Shown here: positions 26,502-35,435 of the stretch, piece after piece | Layout of the letters: every line of letters begins with the position of its first letter | Numbering within the stretch: the first letter of the stretch is position 1 | Origin: Candidatus Omnitrophota bacterium | GTDB lineage: Bacteria > Omnitrophota > Gorgyraeia > 2-01-FULL-45-10 | NCBI GenBank assembly: GCA_028715345.1 | Contig: JAQUSB010000017.1 | Coordinates: forward strand, 1 to 41,965 | Reading direction: 5' to 3' | DNA length: 41,965 nucleotides | The notes under the pieces: model-generated | What the model was told of the DNA's origin: nothing | Seen by the model: only the letters and a program-made list of their open reading frames with translations | Database searches by the model: none | Program-made: the position numbers and the translations under genes

Positions 26502-27247
26502 AGATAGGCTCTGTTACCATATATTCATACGGCGTAATGGTCGCCGTAGGTTTTGCCCTCGCAACCGTGCTTATTTACAGGCGCGCCCCCAAATTCAACC
26601 TAAACCGCGAAAAATGCGTCGATCTGGCGATCACCATCCTCATATCGGGCATCGTCGGGGCGAGGCTCTTATTTGTCCTGCTCAACCTGCGGTTTTACGC
26701 CGCCAACCCGCTGGAGATCATAATGCTCTCGAAGGGCGGGCTCGTCTGGTATGGGGGCTTCATAGCGGGGCTTGTTGCAATGCTAATTTATGTGCGGATC
26801 AATGCCTTGAGTTTCTGGTCGGTCGTCGACCTTGTGGCTCCTTACGTTGCGCTGGCCCAGGGGTTCGGCAGGATAGGGTGTTTCCTTAACGGATGCTGCT
26901 ACGGGGTAACCGTAGCTCCGGGATTTCCCCTGGGGGTTGTTTTCCCGCCGGAATCCGACCCGCGGCTGCCCACGCAGCTCATATCCGCAGCGCTTCTTTT
27001 TCTCATATTTGCGATACTTGTGATCTGGCAGAATAGGCGGCGTTTTATCGGCGAGATATTCCTGGCTTACTGTATGCTATATTCCGCAAAAAGGTTCGTG
27101 ATAGAATTTTTCAGGGGCGATAATCCCAGATTGTTCTTATCTCTTACCATGTCCCAGATCATAAGCGCGGTCATCTTTATCGCGGCTGTGGCCGTATTCG
27201 CGCTAAAGGCGAGGCGATGGAAAAACGCTACTACCATTTCGAAGTAG
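26483..27247 (+). CDS. lgt: Prolipoprotein diacylglyceryl transferase
   Basis: 254 residues and seven or so membrane helices; it transfers diacylglycerol from phosphatidylglycerol to the lipobox cysteine. Seen: HPVLLKIGSVTIYSYGVMV at the N-terminus, GGLVWYGGFIAG, and GFGRIGCFLNGCCYG with Arg130, the cysteine-rich form of the Lgt signature. The start is set at ATG 26483 because the protein begins as usual with MHPVLLKIG; an in-frame start at 26417 lies deep in lspA. The 3' end overlaps rluD by 31 bp. Confidence 0.93.
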   Translation: MHPVLLKIGSVTIYSYGVMVAVGFALATVLIYRRAPKFNLNREKCVDLAITILISGIVGARLLFVLLNLRFYAANPLEIIMLSKGGLVWYGGFIAGLVAMLIYVRINALSFWSVVDLVAPYVALAQGFGRIGCFLNGCCYGVTVAPGFPLGVVFPPESDPRLPTQLISAALLFLIFAILVIWQNRRRFIGEIFLAYCMLYSAKRFVIEFFRGDNPRLFLSLTMSQIISAVIFIAAVAVFALKARRWKNATTISK

Positions 27248-28134
27248 TCCCCGAAGATAAGGGCAAGAGGCTCGACAAATTCATAGTCGAGAATTTGCCC
27301 AAAGATTTCTCGCGCGTTTTTTTGCAGAAATTGATAGCCGACGGCCATATAGTAGTGAACAACGCTGCCGCAAAATCCAATCACAAGATACTCCCAGGCG
27401 AATTGATAGACGTCGAAATACCTAAAGCCGTAAAGTCGAAGATAGAGCCCGAGAAGATAAAGCTGAATATAGTTTACGAGGATAAGGATCTTCTGGTGGT
27501 CAATAAAGCCTCCGGTATGGTAGTGCACCCGGCGCCCGGGTCCAAGTCTAAGACGCTGGTGAATGCCTTATTGGCGCATTGCAAGAACCTCTCCGGCATC
27601 GGCGGCGTTTTAAAGCCCGGCATAGTCCACAGGATAGATAAGGACGTTTCCGGCCTTCTGGTCGTCGCGAAGACGGACCGCGCGCATCATAAACTGGCGG
27701 ACCAGTTCAAGGACAAGACGGCCTCGAGGGTATATTATGCTGTGGTCAAAGGCGTCGTCCAGCTCGACAACGGCATCATAGATCTGCCGATAGGCCGCTC
27801 CGCCCGCGACAGGAAGAAGATGGCCGTCAGTTTCGAAAGGTCCAAGGATGCGGTTACGAAATATAAAGTGCTCGAGAGATTTAAGGCCGCCAGCCTGCTC
27901 GAGATAAAGCTGGGCACGGGCCGGACCCACCAGATAAGGGTGCATATGGCGTATATCGGACATCCGATATTGGGAGATGTCAAATACGGCACTACGACAA
28001 AAGATATAAAAAGGCCCGCGCTTCACGCGAAGATGCTGGGTTTTACACATCCCGTTACCGGGAAATATATGCAGTTCAAGACAGAGCTTCCCCGCGATAT
28101 CAAAGAATTGGTAGCAAAGCTGAAAAAATCCTGA
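27217..28134 (+). CDS. rluD: RluA/RluD-family 23S rRNA pseudouridine synthase
   Basis: 305 residues. An S4 RNA-binding domain (about 15-80) precedes the synthase domain with the catalytic Asp141 in GIVHRIDKDVSGLLVV, then GRTHQIRVHMAYIGHPILGD. The usual HRLDxxTSG reads HRIDKDVSG here, a conservative variant. GAGG lies before the ATG. It matches Bacillus ylyB in position (ileS-ylyA-lspA-ylyB). RluD is the likeliest member but RluC/RluA specificity cannot be excluded from sequence alone. Confidence 0.92.
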   Translation: MEKRYYHFEVVPEDKGKRLDKFIVENLPKDFSRVFLQKLIADGHIVVNNAAAKSNHKILPGELIDVEIPKAVKSKIEPEKIKLNIVYEDKDLLVVNKASGMVVHPAPGSKSKTLVNALLAHCKNLSGIGGVLKPGIVHRIDKDVSGLLVVAKTDRAHHKLADQFKDKTASRVYYAVVKGVVQLDNGIIDLPIGRSARDRKKMAVSFERSKDAVTKYKVLERFKAASLLEIKLGTGRTHQIRVHMAYIGHPILGDVKYGTTTKDIKRPALHAKMLGFTHPVTGKYMQFKTELPRDIKELVAKLKKS

Positions 28135-28147
28135 TAGAATAAATATT

Positions 28148-29425
28148 ATGAAGCCTCTTACCATAAAAAAAGCCGGAAAACTGACGGGCAGGCTTGTAAT
28201 GCCGGGCGATAAATCCGTTTCCCACAGGGCCGTGATGATAGGCGCGATCGCTAAAGGCAGGACCGTCGCTAAAGATGTGCTTGATTGCGATGATTGCAAC
28301 TATACTATGAACGCTTTCCGCGATATGGGGATATCGATAAAAAAAGACGGTGAGTACACAACTATAGAAGGCAAAGGTTTGCGCGGGCTGAAAGCGCCTG
28401 CCGGGCATCTTTTCGCGGGAAATTCCGGGACGACGATGAGGCTTATGGCCGGGATACTGGCGGGCCAGGATTTTGCCGCCGTTATCGACGGCGCCGGCTC
28501 TCTTTTGAAGCGGCCGATGAAACGCATAATAGAGCCCCTTTCGCTTATGGGCGTGGACATAAAGAGCGCTCCCGGCGGTTATCCGCCTATTACGATAAAA
28601 GGGGGCAGCGTAAAACCGGCCAATTACAAAATGCCGATACCGAGCGCCCAGATAAAATCCGCGGTGCTGTTTGCCGGGTTATACGCGAAAGGAACTACCG
28701 TCGTCGAGGAAGCGTTCAAATCGCGCGACCATACCGAAAGGATGCTCGAATATTTCGGCGCTAAGATAAAGGTCGAAGGCGTTAAAGTTTCCATAGAAGG
28801 CGGCCGTGAACTCGAAGCGCGGCAGGTCGAGGTACCGGGGGATATTTCGAGCGCCAGTTTCTTCATGGCGGGAGCCGTGCTCCTCGAAGGCTCGAAGATA
28901 CGCATAGAGAACGTCGGGATAAACCCCGCGAGGGCGGGGATCCTGGACGTATTGAAAAAGATGGGCGCAAAAATAAACGTTACCGGTAAAAAAGATACTT
29001 TTGAACCGGTGGGTAATATAGAGGTAGAGTCCGGGCCGATCCGCGGGATAACGATAGAAGAGAGCATGGTCCCCGCGATAATTGACGAGCTTCCGGTGAT
29101 ATTTGTCCTCGCGGCTTTTGCCGAAGGCAAGACAGTGATAAGAGGCGCCGATGAACTCAAAGTGAAAGAGACAGACAGGATACGGTCGATGCAAGAGAAC
29201 CTTGGAGCCATGGGCGCCAAGGTTCTGGTTTCGGAAGGTGAGATAATTATAGAGGGCTCAAAGTCTCTTCGCGGCGCCGACCTGAAGAGCTATGACGACC
29301 ACAGGACTTGCATGGCTATGACGATAGCCGCGCTTGCCGCCGGAGGCGAAAGCCGGATAGACGATGTGGAATGCGTGAGCAAATCATTTCCCGGATTTTT
29401 CGAAACTTTGGAGGGGCTAAAATGA
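28148..29425 (+). CDS. aroA: 3-phosphoshikimate 1-carboxyvinyltransferase (EPSP synthase)
   Basis: 425 residues. It condenses shikimate-3-phosphate with phosphoenolpyruvate in aromatic amino acid synthesis. Seen: MPGDKSVSHRAVMIGAIAKG (19-38), LFAGNSGTTMRLMAG, AQIKSAVLFAGLYAKG, DELPVIFVLAAFAEG and the late ELKVKETDRIRSM. No other shikimate gene is near; it sits at the end of the operon before a small secreted protein whose ATG overlaps its stop. Confidence 0.95.
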   Translation: MKPLTIKKAGKLTGRLVMPGDKSVSHRAVMIGAIAKGRTVAKDVLDCDDCNYTMNAFRDMGISIKKDGEYTTIEGKGLRGLKAPAGHLFAGNSGTTMRLMAGILAGQDFAAVIDGAGSLLKRPMKRIIEPLSLMGVDIKSAPGGYPPITIKGGSVKPANYKMPIPSAQIKSAVLFAGLYAKGTTVVEEAFKSRDHTERMLEYFGAKIKVEGVKVSIEGGRELEARQVEVPGDISSASFFMAGAVLLEGSKIRIENVGINPARAGILDVLKKMGAKINVTGKKDTFEPVGNIEVESGPIRGITIEESMVPAIIDELPVIFVLAAFAEGKTVIRGADELKVKETDRIRSMQENLGAMGAKVLVSEGEIIIEGSKSLRGADLKSYDDHRTCMAMTIAALAAGGESRIDDVECVSKSFPGFFETLEGLK

Positions 29426-29961
29426 GATATCTTTTCGTAGCGCTTGCGGTATTTTGTTGTGCGCCCTTCTGCCATGCCGACGAAATGAGTGTTTATAAAT
29501 TCGACGACCTGAAGTTCCAGATAGAGTGCCCGCAGGATTATGAGACGAAGAAGATGTCCGGCGCTTATTCGAATACCGTAGCGGTCGTATTGGGCGGCAG
29601 GACAGGCAAAAATGATTTCAAGCCCAACATCACGATAAGCTCGGTGCCGAACAGCACTCCGCCCATAGACCTTAAAAGGTTCTTCAACCTGTACCTGCAA
29701 AATTTCCTGAAAGACGAGAATTTCGAGGTCATCCTCGCGGAAAAAACTAAACTCGGGAACAAGGAAGTTTATCAACTGCGTTATAAGCACAGGGTTATGC
29801 CGACCACAGGCAAAAAAGTGCCCGTCTCCATAGAAGTGCTGCAGGTGTATGTGATAGAGCCCAGGCGGTTATATGTGATGAATTATACCGCGACCGAGGC
29901 CGATTTCGGCGTTTATCTGGAAACCGTTAACGAGATCTTCAAGAGTTTTAAGACGATATAG
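29422..29961 (+). CDS. Secreted hypothetical protein, 179 aa
   Basis: The ATG at 29422 overlaps the aroA stop (ATGA) with GGAGGGG upstream; a longer in-frame start at 29308 lies in aroA and is rejected. Residues 1-20 (MRYLFVALAVFCCAPFCHA, cut before DE) make a good signal peptide. The mature protein has alternating beta and helix segments (PNITISSVPNSTPPIDLKRF, GNKEVYQLRYKHRV, RRLYVMNYTATEADF) that recall the DcrB/PsbP-like fold, a weak resemblance only. The two Cys before residue 20 are inside the signal, so a lipoprotein is not clear. Function unknown; probably periplasmic. Confidence 0.75.
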   Translation: MRYLFVALAVFCCAPFCHADEMSVYKFDDLKFQIECPQDYETKKMSGAYSNTVAVVLGGRTGKNDFKPNITISSVPNSTPPIDLKRFFNLYLQNFLKDENFEVILAEKTKLGNKEVYQLRYKHRVMPTTGKKVPVSIEVLQVYVIEPRRLYVMNYTATEADFGVYLETVNEIFKSFKTI

Positions 29962-29981
29962 CGTGTTAGGAAAATTTCAGG

Positions 29982-30010
29982 TTGACATTAACTGTGTTTT
30001 TTGTTAATAT
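29982..30010 (+). promoter_or_regulatory. Sigma-70-like promoter of the mre cell-shape operon
   Basis: A consensus TTGACA at 29982-29987 and TAATAT at 30005-30010 with 17 bp between lie 22 bp before the mreB start. The GGAGA ribosome site at 30022-30026 fits the ATG at 30032. Confidence 0.7.
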
Positions 30011-30031
30011 CACACAATCAGCGGAGAACAT

Positions 30032-31105
30032 ATGAGCATTAAGGGTATATGGAAAACCGGCGCAAAGTTATATAATGAAATATTGGGGTTATTCTCCAAT
30101 GATATGGGGATAGATCTCGGGACCGCCACAACCCTCGTCTACCTGAAAAATCAGGGGATAGTTCTCTGCGAGCCTTCCGTAGTCGCGGTACAGGCCGGGA
30201 CGTCCAGCGTCCTGGCGGTGGGCGAAGAAGCCAAGCGCATGTTGGGACGAACGCCCGGTAATATAGTCGCGATCAGGCCTATGAAGCACGGAGTAATAAC
30301 GGACTTCGAAATATCCGAAGCCATGCTTCGCTACTTTATCAAAAAAGTCAATTCAGCCAAACCTCTCGTCCGGCCCAGGATAGTGATAGCGATCCCCTCG
30401 GGCATAACCGAAGTCGAAAAACGCGCGGTAAAAGATTCCGCGCTCCACGCGGGGGCCAGGGAAGTATTCATGATAGAGGAACCTATGGCGGCTGCTATAG
30501 GCGTAGGCCTTCCGATACAGGAGCCGTCCGGCAACATGATCATAGATATAGGCGGCGGCACGACCGAGATGGCCGTCATATCTTTAGCCGGGGTTGTCTT
30601 CTCGAAGTCCGTAAGGGTCGGCGGCGACGAATTGGACGAAGCGATAATAAATTACCTGAAGAAAAATTACAACCTTATGATAGGCGAGAGGACCGCCGAA
30701 GAGATAAAAATAAAGATCGGTTCGGTCTATCCGCTGGAAGAAGAATTAAAGATGGAAGTCAAAGGGCGCGACCTTGTCGCCGGCCTGCCGAAGATGGTCA
30801 CGGTAACGAGCGAAGAGATAAGGGAAGCGATGTCCGAGCCCATAGCCCAGATACTCGAGGCCGTAAGGATAACCCTGGAGAGGACGCCGCCGGAACTTTC
30901 ATCAGACCTCATAGAGAAAGGCATAGTCCTTGCCGGCGGAGGATCGCTTCTCAGGGGTATAGATAAGCTGATCTCGGAAGAGACGGGCCTGCCGGCCCAT
31001 CTTTCGGAAGACCCTATGACGGCGGTTGCACTGGGCACCGGCAAAGTGTTGACCGAAATAAAATACCTTAAGAAAGTTACCGTATCGCCGCGTCTTGAGA
31101 GATAA
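30032..31105 (+). CDS. mreB: Rod shape-determining protein MreB (bacterial actin)
   Basis: 357 residues, slightly longer than most MreB. The nucleotide-binding phosphate loops are [16 protein letters not shown] (25-40) and [15 protein letters not shown], with [14 protein letters not shown] and the late [15 protein letters not shown]. MreB filaments under the inner membrane steer lateral wall synthesis. About 12 extra N-terminal residues compared with E. coli ([20 protein letters not shown]) look amphipathic and could bind the membrane. First gene of the mreBCD-mrdA-rodA operon. Confidence 0.97.
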   Translation: MSIKGIWKTGAKLYNEILGLFSNDMGIDLGTATTLVYLKNQGIVLCEPSVVAVQAGTSSVLAVGEEAKRMLGRTPGNIVAIRPMKHGVITDFEISEAMLRYFIKKVNSAKPLVRPRIVIAIPSGITEVEKRAVKDSALHAGAREVFMIEEPMAAAIGVGLPIQEPSGNMIIDIGGGTTEMAVISLAGVVFSKSVRVGGDELDEAIINYLKKNYNLMIGERTAEEIKIKIGSVYPLEEELKMEVKGRDLVAGLPKMVTVTSEEIREAMSEPIAQILEAVRITLERTPPELSSDLIEKGIVLAGGGSLLRGIDKLISEETGLPAHLSEDPMTAVALGTGKVLTEIKYLKKVTVSPRLER

Positions 31106-31123
31106 TATCTCAAAAGTTCTAAT

Positions 31124-31906
31124 GTGCGCACAGTCAAAAGAAACAAAATACTCAAGATCCTCGCAGTAATAATATTTTCGGTTATCCTTATATCAACTTC
31201 CAAAACCATAATCAGCCCTCAAAGAGCAGGTATAATAGATCTTTTATCCGTTCCGCTTAAAGCCATCCATTCCTTTTTCGGATCGGCCCGCAATATCATG
31301 CCTTTCGCATCGCTTCGCGAAGAGAACCGCCTTTTGCGCGAAAGGATAAATCTCCTGGCCAGGAAGATCGACGAACTTAAGATGGTCGCTGCCGAAAACG
31401 ACCGGTTAAAGGACCTTATTAATTTCAGGAAGACCATCCCATTCGCCACCATCCCGGCGCAAGTCATCGGCAGGGATCCTTCCAACTGGTCGAATTCGAT
31501 CATAATAGATAAAGGCCTTACCGGCGGCGTGAAACAGGGCAGGGCGGTCCTTTCCACGAAAGGCCTTGTAGGCAGAGTCCTTGAAGTCGGCAGGTATTCG
31601 AGCAAGATACTTCTTATAACCGACCCGAATTCGAAGGTAGGCGTAATGATACAGAGGAACAGGCACGGCGGTATATTGGCCGGCAGGCCGGACGGAAAAT
31701 GCAGGATGGTATATATAGCGCTCGATTCCGATGTCGCCGTAGGGGATAAAGTCATTACCGCAGGCTTCGGCGCGATATTCCCGAAAGATATTTTAGTCGG
31801 GGAAGTGGTCAGGGTCGATAAAGAGCCGGGGCGCCTTTATAAAAGCGCGGTGATCAAAACTGCGGAAGACCTTTCAAGGCTCGAAGAGGTATTGTGTATA
31901 AAATAG
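31124..31906 (+). CDS. mreC: Rod shape-determining protein MreC
   Basis: 260 residues from a GTG at 31124, since the nearby ATG at 31122 is in another frame; no strong ribosome site is visible. One N-terminal membrane helix (about 10-26) is followed by a coiled coil (EENRLLRERINLLARKIDEL region) and the beta-barrel domain (VIGRDPSNWSNSIIIDKGLT, LSTKGLVGRVLEVGRYSSKI). MreC joins MreB filaments to the periplasmic wall machinery. Overlaps mreD by 13 bp. Confidence 0.94.
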   Translation: MRTVKRNKILKILAVIIFSVILISTSKTIISPQRAGIIDLLSVPLKAIHSFFGSARNIMPFASLREENRLLRERINLLARKIDELKMVAAENDRLKDLINFRKTIPFATIPAQVIGRDPSNWSNSIIIDKGLTGGVKQGRAVLSTKGLVGRVLEVGRYSSKILLITDPNSKVGVMIQRNRHGGILAGRPDGKCRMVYIALDSDVAVGDKVITAGFGAIFPKDILVGEVVRVDKEPGRLYKSAVIKTAEDLSRLEEVLCIK

Positions 31907-32406
31907 CGAGGATACAGATATACCTTATATTGGCCACAGCGCTATTTCTGCAGGGCGGAGCGGTAAATTATGTAGCTATCTCCGGGGCAAAACCCGACCT
32001 TCCGCTGATGGCGGTCATATTTTTCGGGCTCTTCCTTGGCCCCGCCGCGGGGCTTGAGTCGGGATTGGCTGCGGGGCTTTTGAAAGACATATTTGCCCTG
32101 GATTTTTTCTGGATAAACACTATCACACTCGGCCTGACGGGATTCGTGATAGGCGCTATAAATACGCAATTCTTTAAAGAATCGAAAAGGGCGGATTTTA
32201 TTTTTGTGCTGATCTTTACCGCTTTTGCGATGTCGCTGCATTATTCGATCGCGGTGGTCCTGTCGGATTCGATCGCGCTCGGGTTTTTGGAATTTTTTAA
32301 GTCATCGATAATACCTACGGCAATATATACCGGCCTCGTTTCCATTCCTGTTTACTCGAAGCTTCTCGATGTATATAAACTGAAAGAGACGGAAGAATAC
32401 CTGTGA
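31894..32406 (+). CDS. mreD: Rod shape-determining protein MreD
   Basis: 170 residues with five or so membrane segments, start GTG at 31894 with GAGG a few bases upstream. The hydrophobic pattern and the ARPDLPL-like motif (GAKPDLPLMAVIFFGLFLGP) plus GLESGLAAGLLKDIF match MreD. It partners MreC in the elongasome. Overlaps mreC by 13 bp and mrdA by 4 bp, which supports the call despite poor conservation of this family. Confidence 0.9.
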   Translation: MYKIARIQIYLILATALFLQGGAVNYVAISGAKPDLPLMAVIFFGLFLGPAAGLESGLAAGLLKDIFALDFFWINTITLGLTGFVIGAINTQFFKESKRADFIFVLIFTAFAMSLHYSIAVVLSDSIALGFLEFFKSSIIPTAIYTGLVSIPVYSKLLDVYKLKETEEYL

Positions 32407-34124
32407 GAGACAGAATCGTCATCCTGACAGTCACCGCACTTTTTATACTGCTTTTCGCGGGATTATTTTACAACCAGGTCGTGAGGTTCGGTTACTATTC
32501 GCGCATGTCAAAAAACAATTCGATACGCGTGATACCGATAGACGGCCCACGCGGCAATATTTACGATAGGAACGGTGTGAAGCTGGTATCTAACAGGCTG
32601 TCGTTCGACGCCGCGGTCGTATATCAGGAGCTTAAGAACAAACAGAAATTCGTGCACATACTGAGCGAGTCTCTGAATATGTCCGGACGGGATATAATGC
32701 GGGCTCTGGAAAAAGCCAGGGCCAGGCCGTACGCGCCGGTCACCGTGCTTGAAGATATAGATAAGACGAAAGCGATAATGCTTGAGGAGGCAAGCTTCGA
32801 TGTCGAAGGCCTTGCCATAGAGACCAGATCAAAACGAAATTATATTTACGGCAATACGGGGAGCCATATATTCGGTTATATGAGCGAGATAACCGATAAG
32901 GAGCTCGATGATTTGAGAGATTACGGATACAGGATGGGTGACCTGGTGGGCAGGGCGGGGCTCGAAAAGCAGTATGAAACATATCTCAGGGGCGTGGACG
33001 GGGGTACGCAGATAGAGGTAGACAGCCGCGGCAGAGAGACCCGGGTGATCGGCGTTAAAGAACCGATGAACGGCAGGGACCTGTACCTTACCATCGATAT
33101 AGCCCTTCAATCGGCCTGCGATAAGTTGCTAGGGGAGCGGAAAGGCGCTATCTGTGTGATGAACCCAAACACAGGCGAAGTCCTTGCGCTCGCCAGCCAT
33201 CCGTCGTTCGACCCCAACGTCTTCGTAGTCCCGAAATCTTCCGAAGACAGGACCGCGCTTATTAAAGACAGAGTAGGGAGGCCGCTTTCCAACAGAGCTA
33301 TATCAGGCCTATACCCTCCGGGATCCGTGTTCAAAGTCGTCACCGCTTCTGCTGCGCTGGAGGAAAAGAAAATAACTCCGAATACGCGTTTTTTCTGCAG
33401 CGGTACCTACAGGCTCGGTAAAGCTGAATTCGACTGCTGGAAATCCGAAGGCCACGGCTCTCAAAATATGACGGAGGGCTTCATGAACTCCTGCGACGTA
33501 TATTTTTACAGCATCGGCCGCGCCGCGGGCGTGGACGCTGTCGAGCGTTACGCGAAACTGTACGGTTTCGGCCGCGCCACGAGCATAGACATCCCGGATG
33601 AGGTGAACGGGCTCGCGCCGGGCAGAGAGTGGAAGAAGCATGCCAGGCACAGCAGCTGGTTCGAAGGCGATACCGTGAATTATTCGATAGGCCAGGGATA
33701 CCTTCTGGTCACTCCCATCCAGGTTGCCGTCATGATGAGCGTAATAGCAAATGACGGGAACCTCGTAAAACCGTATCTCGTAAGGCGGATAGGCGATGTG
33801 TCTATCCATGTGAATAGGCCGAAGCACATAGGCCTCGACCAGAGAACTGTAAGCGTTATCGGTGAAGGCATGTATGAAGTAGTGAACAATGTGAACGGAA
33901 CAGGCAAGAAAGCTAAACCTGAAGGCGTGGTCGTGTCCGGTAAGACGGGAACCGCGGAAAATCCTCACGGCCGCACACATGCGTGGTTCTCGGGGTTCGC
34001 CCCGTATCGTAATCCTAAAATATGCCTCGTAGTTTTCCTGGAGCATGGCGGCAAAGGCGGGGTAGCGCCGTCCGAGATAGCGCGCGGGATATTCGAAGAA
34101 GCGCGGAAGAAGGGGTATCTTTGA
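32403..34124 (+). CDS. mrdA: Penicillin-binding protein 2 (elongasome transpeptidase)
   Basis: 573 residues from GTG at 32403. One N-terminal membrane helix (7-23), the PBP dimerisation domain with DGPRGNIYDRNGVKL, then the transpeptidase domain: SVFK with Ser308 and Lys311 (GLYPPGSVFKVVTA), SCD in NSCDVYFYSIGRA (the SxN/SxD box), and KTGTAENPHGRTHAWFSGFA. It cross-links peptidoglycan in side-wall growth together with RodA. Somewhat shorter than E. coli PBP2. Follows mreD by overlap and precedes rodA by 22 bp. Confidence 0.96.
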   Translation: MRDRIVILTVTALFILLFAGLFYNQVVRFGYYSRMSKNNSIRVIPIDGPRGNIYDRNGVKLVSNRLSFDAAVVYQELKNKQKFVHILSESLNMSGRDIMRALEKARARPYAPVTVLEDIDKTKAIMLEEASFDVEGLAIETRSKRNYIYGNTGSHIFGYMSEITDKELDDLRDYGYRMGDLVGRAGLEKQYETYLRGVDGGTQIEVDSRGRETRVIGVKEPMNGRDLYLTIDIALQSACDKLLGERKGAICVMNPNTGEVLALASHPSFDPNVFVVPKSSEDRTALIKDRVGRPLSNRAISGLYPPGSVFKVVTASAALEEKKITPNTRFFCSGTYRLGKAEFDCWKSEGHGSQNMTEGFMNSCDVYFYSIGRAAGVDAVERYAKLYGFGRATSIDIPDEVNGLAPGREWKKHARHSSWFEGDTVNYSIGQGYLLVTPIQVAVMMSVIANDGNLVKPYLVRRIGDVSIHVNRPKHIGLDQRTVSVIGEGMYEVVNNVNGTGKKAKPEGVVVSGKTGTAENPHGRTHAWFSGFAPYRNPKICLVVFLEHGGKGGVAPSEIARGIFEEARKKGYL

Positions 34125-34146
34125 TACATGACAAATAGAAAAATAT

Positions 34147-35235
34147 ATGAAAAAACGTAAAGATTTCGATTATCTGCTGCTGATAGTGATGTTCATAATA
34201 TTCGCGATCGGGGCTGCTACGATCTACAGCGCGACAAAATCGCGGAACCTGCCGCTGGAAGAAAGTTTTTTTGTCAAACAGCTGAATTGGATGGGTATAG
34301 GCATCGCGTTGCTCGTGGTCACGATATCCATTTCTTACCAGCGTTTTATAGACGTGGCTTATATTTTGTACGGAATAAATGTTTTGCTTCTTGTCGCAGT
34401 ACTCATCGTAGGCCACGCAAGGCTTGGAGCCCAGAGATGGTTCTCTATAGGAGGATTCGCGTTCCAGCCGTCCGAATTCATAAAACTGAGCCTTGTACTG
34501 GCGCTGGCAAATTATGTAGCCTCCAAAAAGGATTCCATGAAAGAAATGAAAAGCCTTATCGTCCCTGTGATGCTACTGGCTATACCATTTGTCCTTGTTA
34601 TCCTCCAGCCCGATCTGGGAACGGCGCTTCTTCTTGTGCCTATATTTTTCGCGATAATGGTCGTCTCCGGCGCCAGGCTTAAATACCTGGGTATCATGAT
34701 ACTCACGGGGCTTGCAGGCCTTCCGGTCTTCTGGCATTTTCTGCGCGATTACCAGAAGCAGAGGCTGATGGTCTTCGTTAACCCGAATATCGATCCTTTA
34801 GGCGCAGGTTATACCATAATACAATCAAAGATAGCCGTAGGTTCAGGCGGGCTGTTCGGCAAAGGGTGGCTTAACGGCACTCAGAACCAGCTCAATTTTT
34901 TACCGGAGCGGCACACCGACTTCATATTCTCTATAGTGGGTGAAGAATGGGGCTTTCTCGGCGCGGCCGCGCTCGTGCTTATGTATTTCTTCATCGCCAA
35001 GCGGGCGTTTAATATAGCAGCGCTGACGAGCGACCTCTACGGTAAGGCGATCGCCTCGGGTATAGGCGTCATGATAAGCCTTCAGTCGGTGATAAACATA
35101 TCGATGACGATCGGGCTGATGCCGGTGGTGGGCATACCTCTGCCGCTGGTCAGCTACGGCGGGTCGAGTCTCATCGCGACCGTGATCGCGATCGGGCTCC
35201 TGATCAATGTGGGGATCCGCCGCTCAACGTTCTAA
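34147..35235 (+). CDS. rodA: Rod shape-determining protein RodA (SEDS glycosyltransferase)
   Basis: 362 residues with about ten membrane helices. SEDS signatures: AARRWFSIGGF-type GAQRWFSIGGFAFQPSEFIK, LQPDLGTALLLVPIFFAIM, GAGYTIIQSKIAVGSGGLFG, FLPERHTDFIFSIVGEEWGF and the C-terminal GIPLPLVSYGGSSLIATV. RodA polymerises glycan strands with PBP2. FtsW is the alternative, but the mreBCD-mrdA context selects RodA. Confidence 0.96.
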   Translation: MKKRKDFDYLLLIVMFIIFAIGAATIYSATKSRNLPLEESFFVKQLNWMGIGIALLVVTISISYQRFIDVAYILYGINVLLLVAVLIVGHARLGAQRWFSIGGFAFQPSEFIKLSLVLALANYVASKKDSMKEMKSLIVPVMLLAIPFVLVILQPDLGTALLLVPIFFAIMVVSGARLKYLGIMILTGLAGLPVFWHFLRDYQKQRLMVFVNPNIDPLGAGYTIIQSKIAVGSGGLFGKGWLNGTQNQLNFLPERHTDFIFSIVGEEWGFLGAAALVLMYFFIAKRAFNIAALTSDLYGKAIASGIGVMISLQSVINISMTIGLMPVVGIPLPLVSYGGSSLIATVIAIGLLINVGIRRSTF

Positions 35236-35239
35236 AGGA

Positions 35240-35414
35240 AAATTTTTCGCTGCGTCTCAAAAGGAATTCCCTTTCGGGATTGTGCCTCGCGGGACGCGAA
35301 ATTTTGACCATGCAAAATTTCGCTGCGGGAAAATTTCTCGCATCTGCTCGAAATTTTACGCCCCGCTCGGCACGAATCCCTGCGGGAATTCCTTATTGCG
35401 GGAGCGAAAAATTT
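35240..35414. repeat. 175-bp imperfect palindrome between rodA and the radical SAM gene
   Basis: Left and right halves are inverse copies around a centre near 35327. Matching pairs: AAATTTTTCGC (35240-35250) with GCGAAAAATTT (35404-35414); AAGGAATTCCC (35261-35271) with GGGAATTCCTT (35384-35394); GGGATTGTGCC (35276-35286) with GGCACGAATCCC (35369-35380). A further perfect local hairpin, GCGAAATTTT with AAAATTTCGC (35296-35305, 35314-35323), lies in the left half. Stems of this length without a T-tail suggest a mobile palindromic element of the MITE or REP type, or a folded RNA leader. No transposase is seen. The gene behind it should start after it. Confidence 0.8.
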
Positions 35415-35435
35415 ATTTGGTCAACGGGTAAAATT

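Noticed and set aside
31122-31124. ATG at 31122 as mreC start
   Set aside because: It is out of frame with the MreC coding sequence; the overlapping GTG at 31124 is in frame.
35240-35414. Palindrome as a replication or recombination site (dif, oriC)
   Set aside because: No DnaA boxes or XerCD-like 28-bp core were seen; a repeat element fits better.
35280-35435. 52-residue N-terminal extension of the radical SAM protein
   Set aside because: It translates half of the palindromic element and has no ribosome site; the family begins near MDTQKLEELL.
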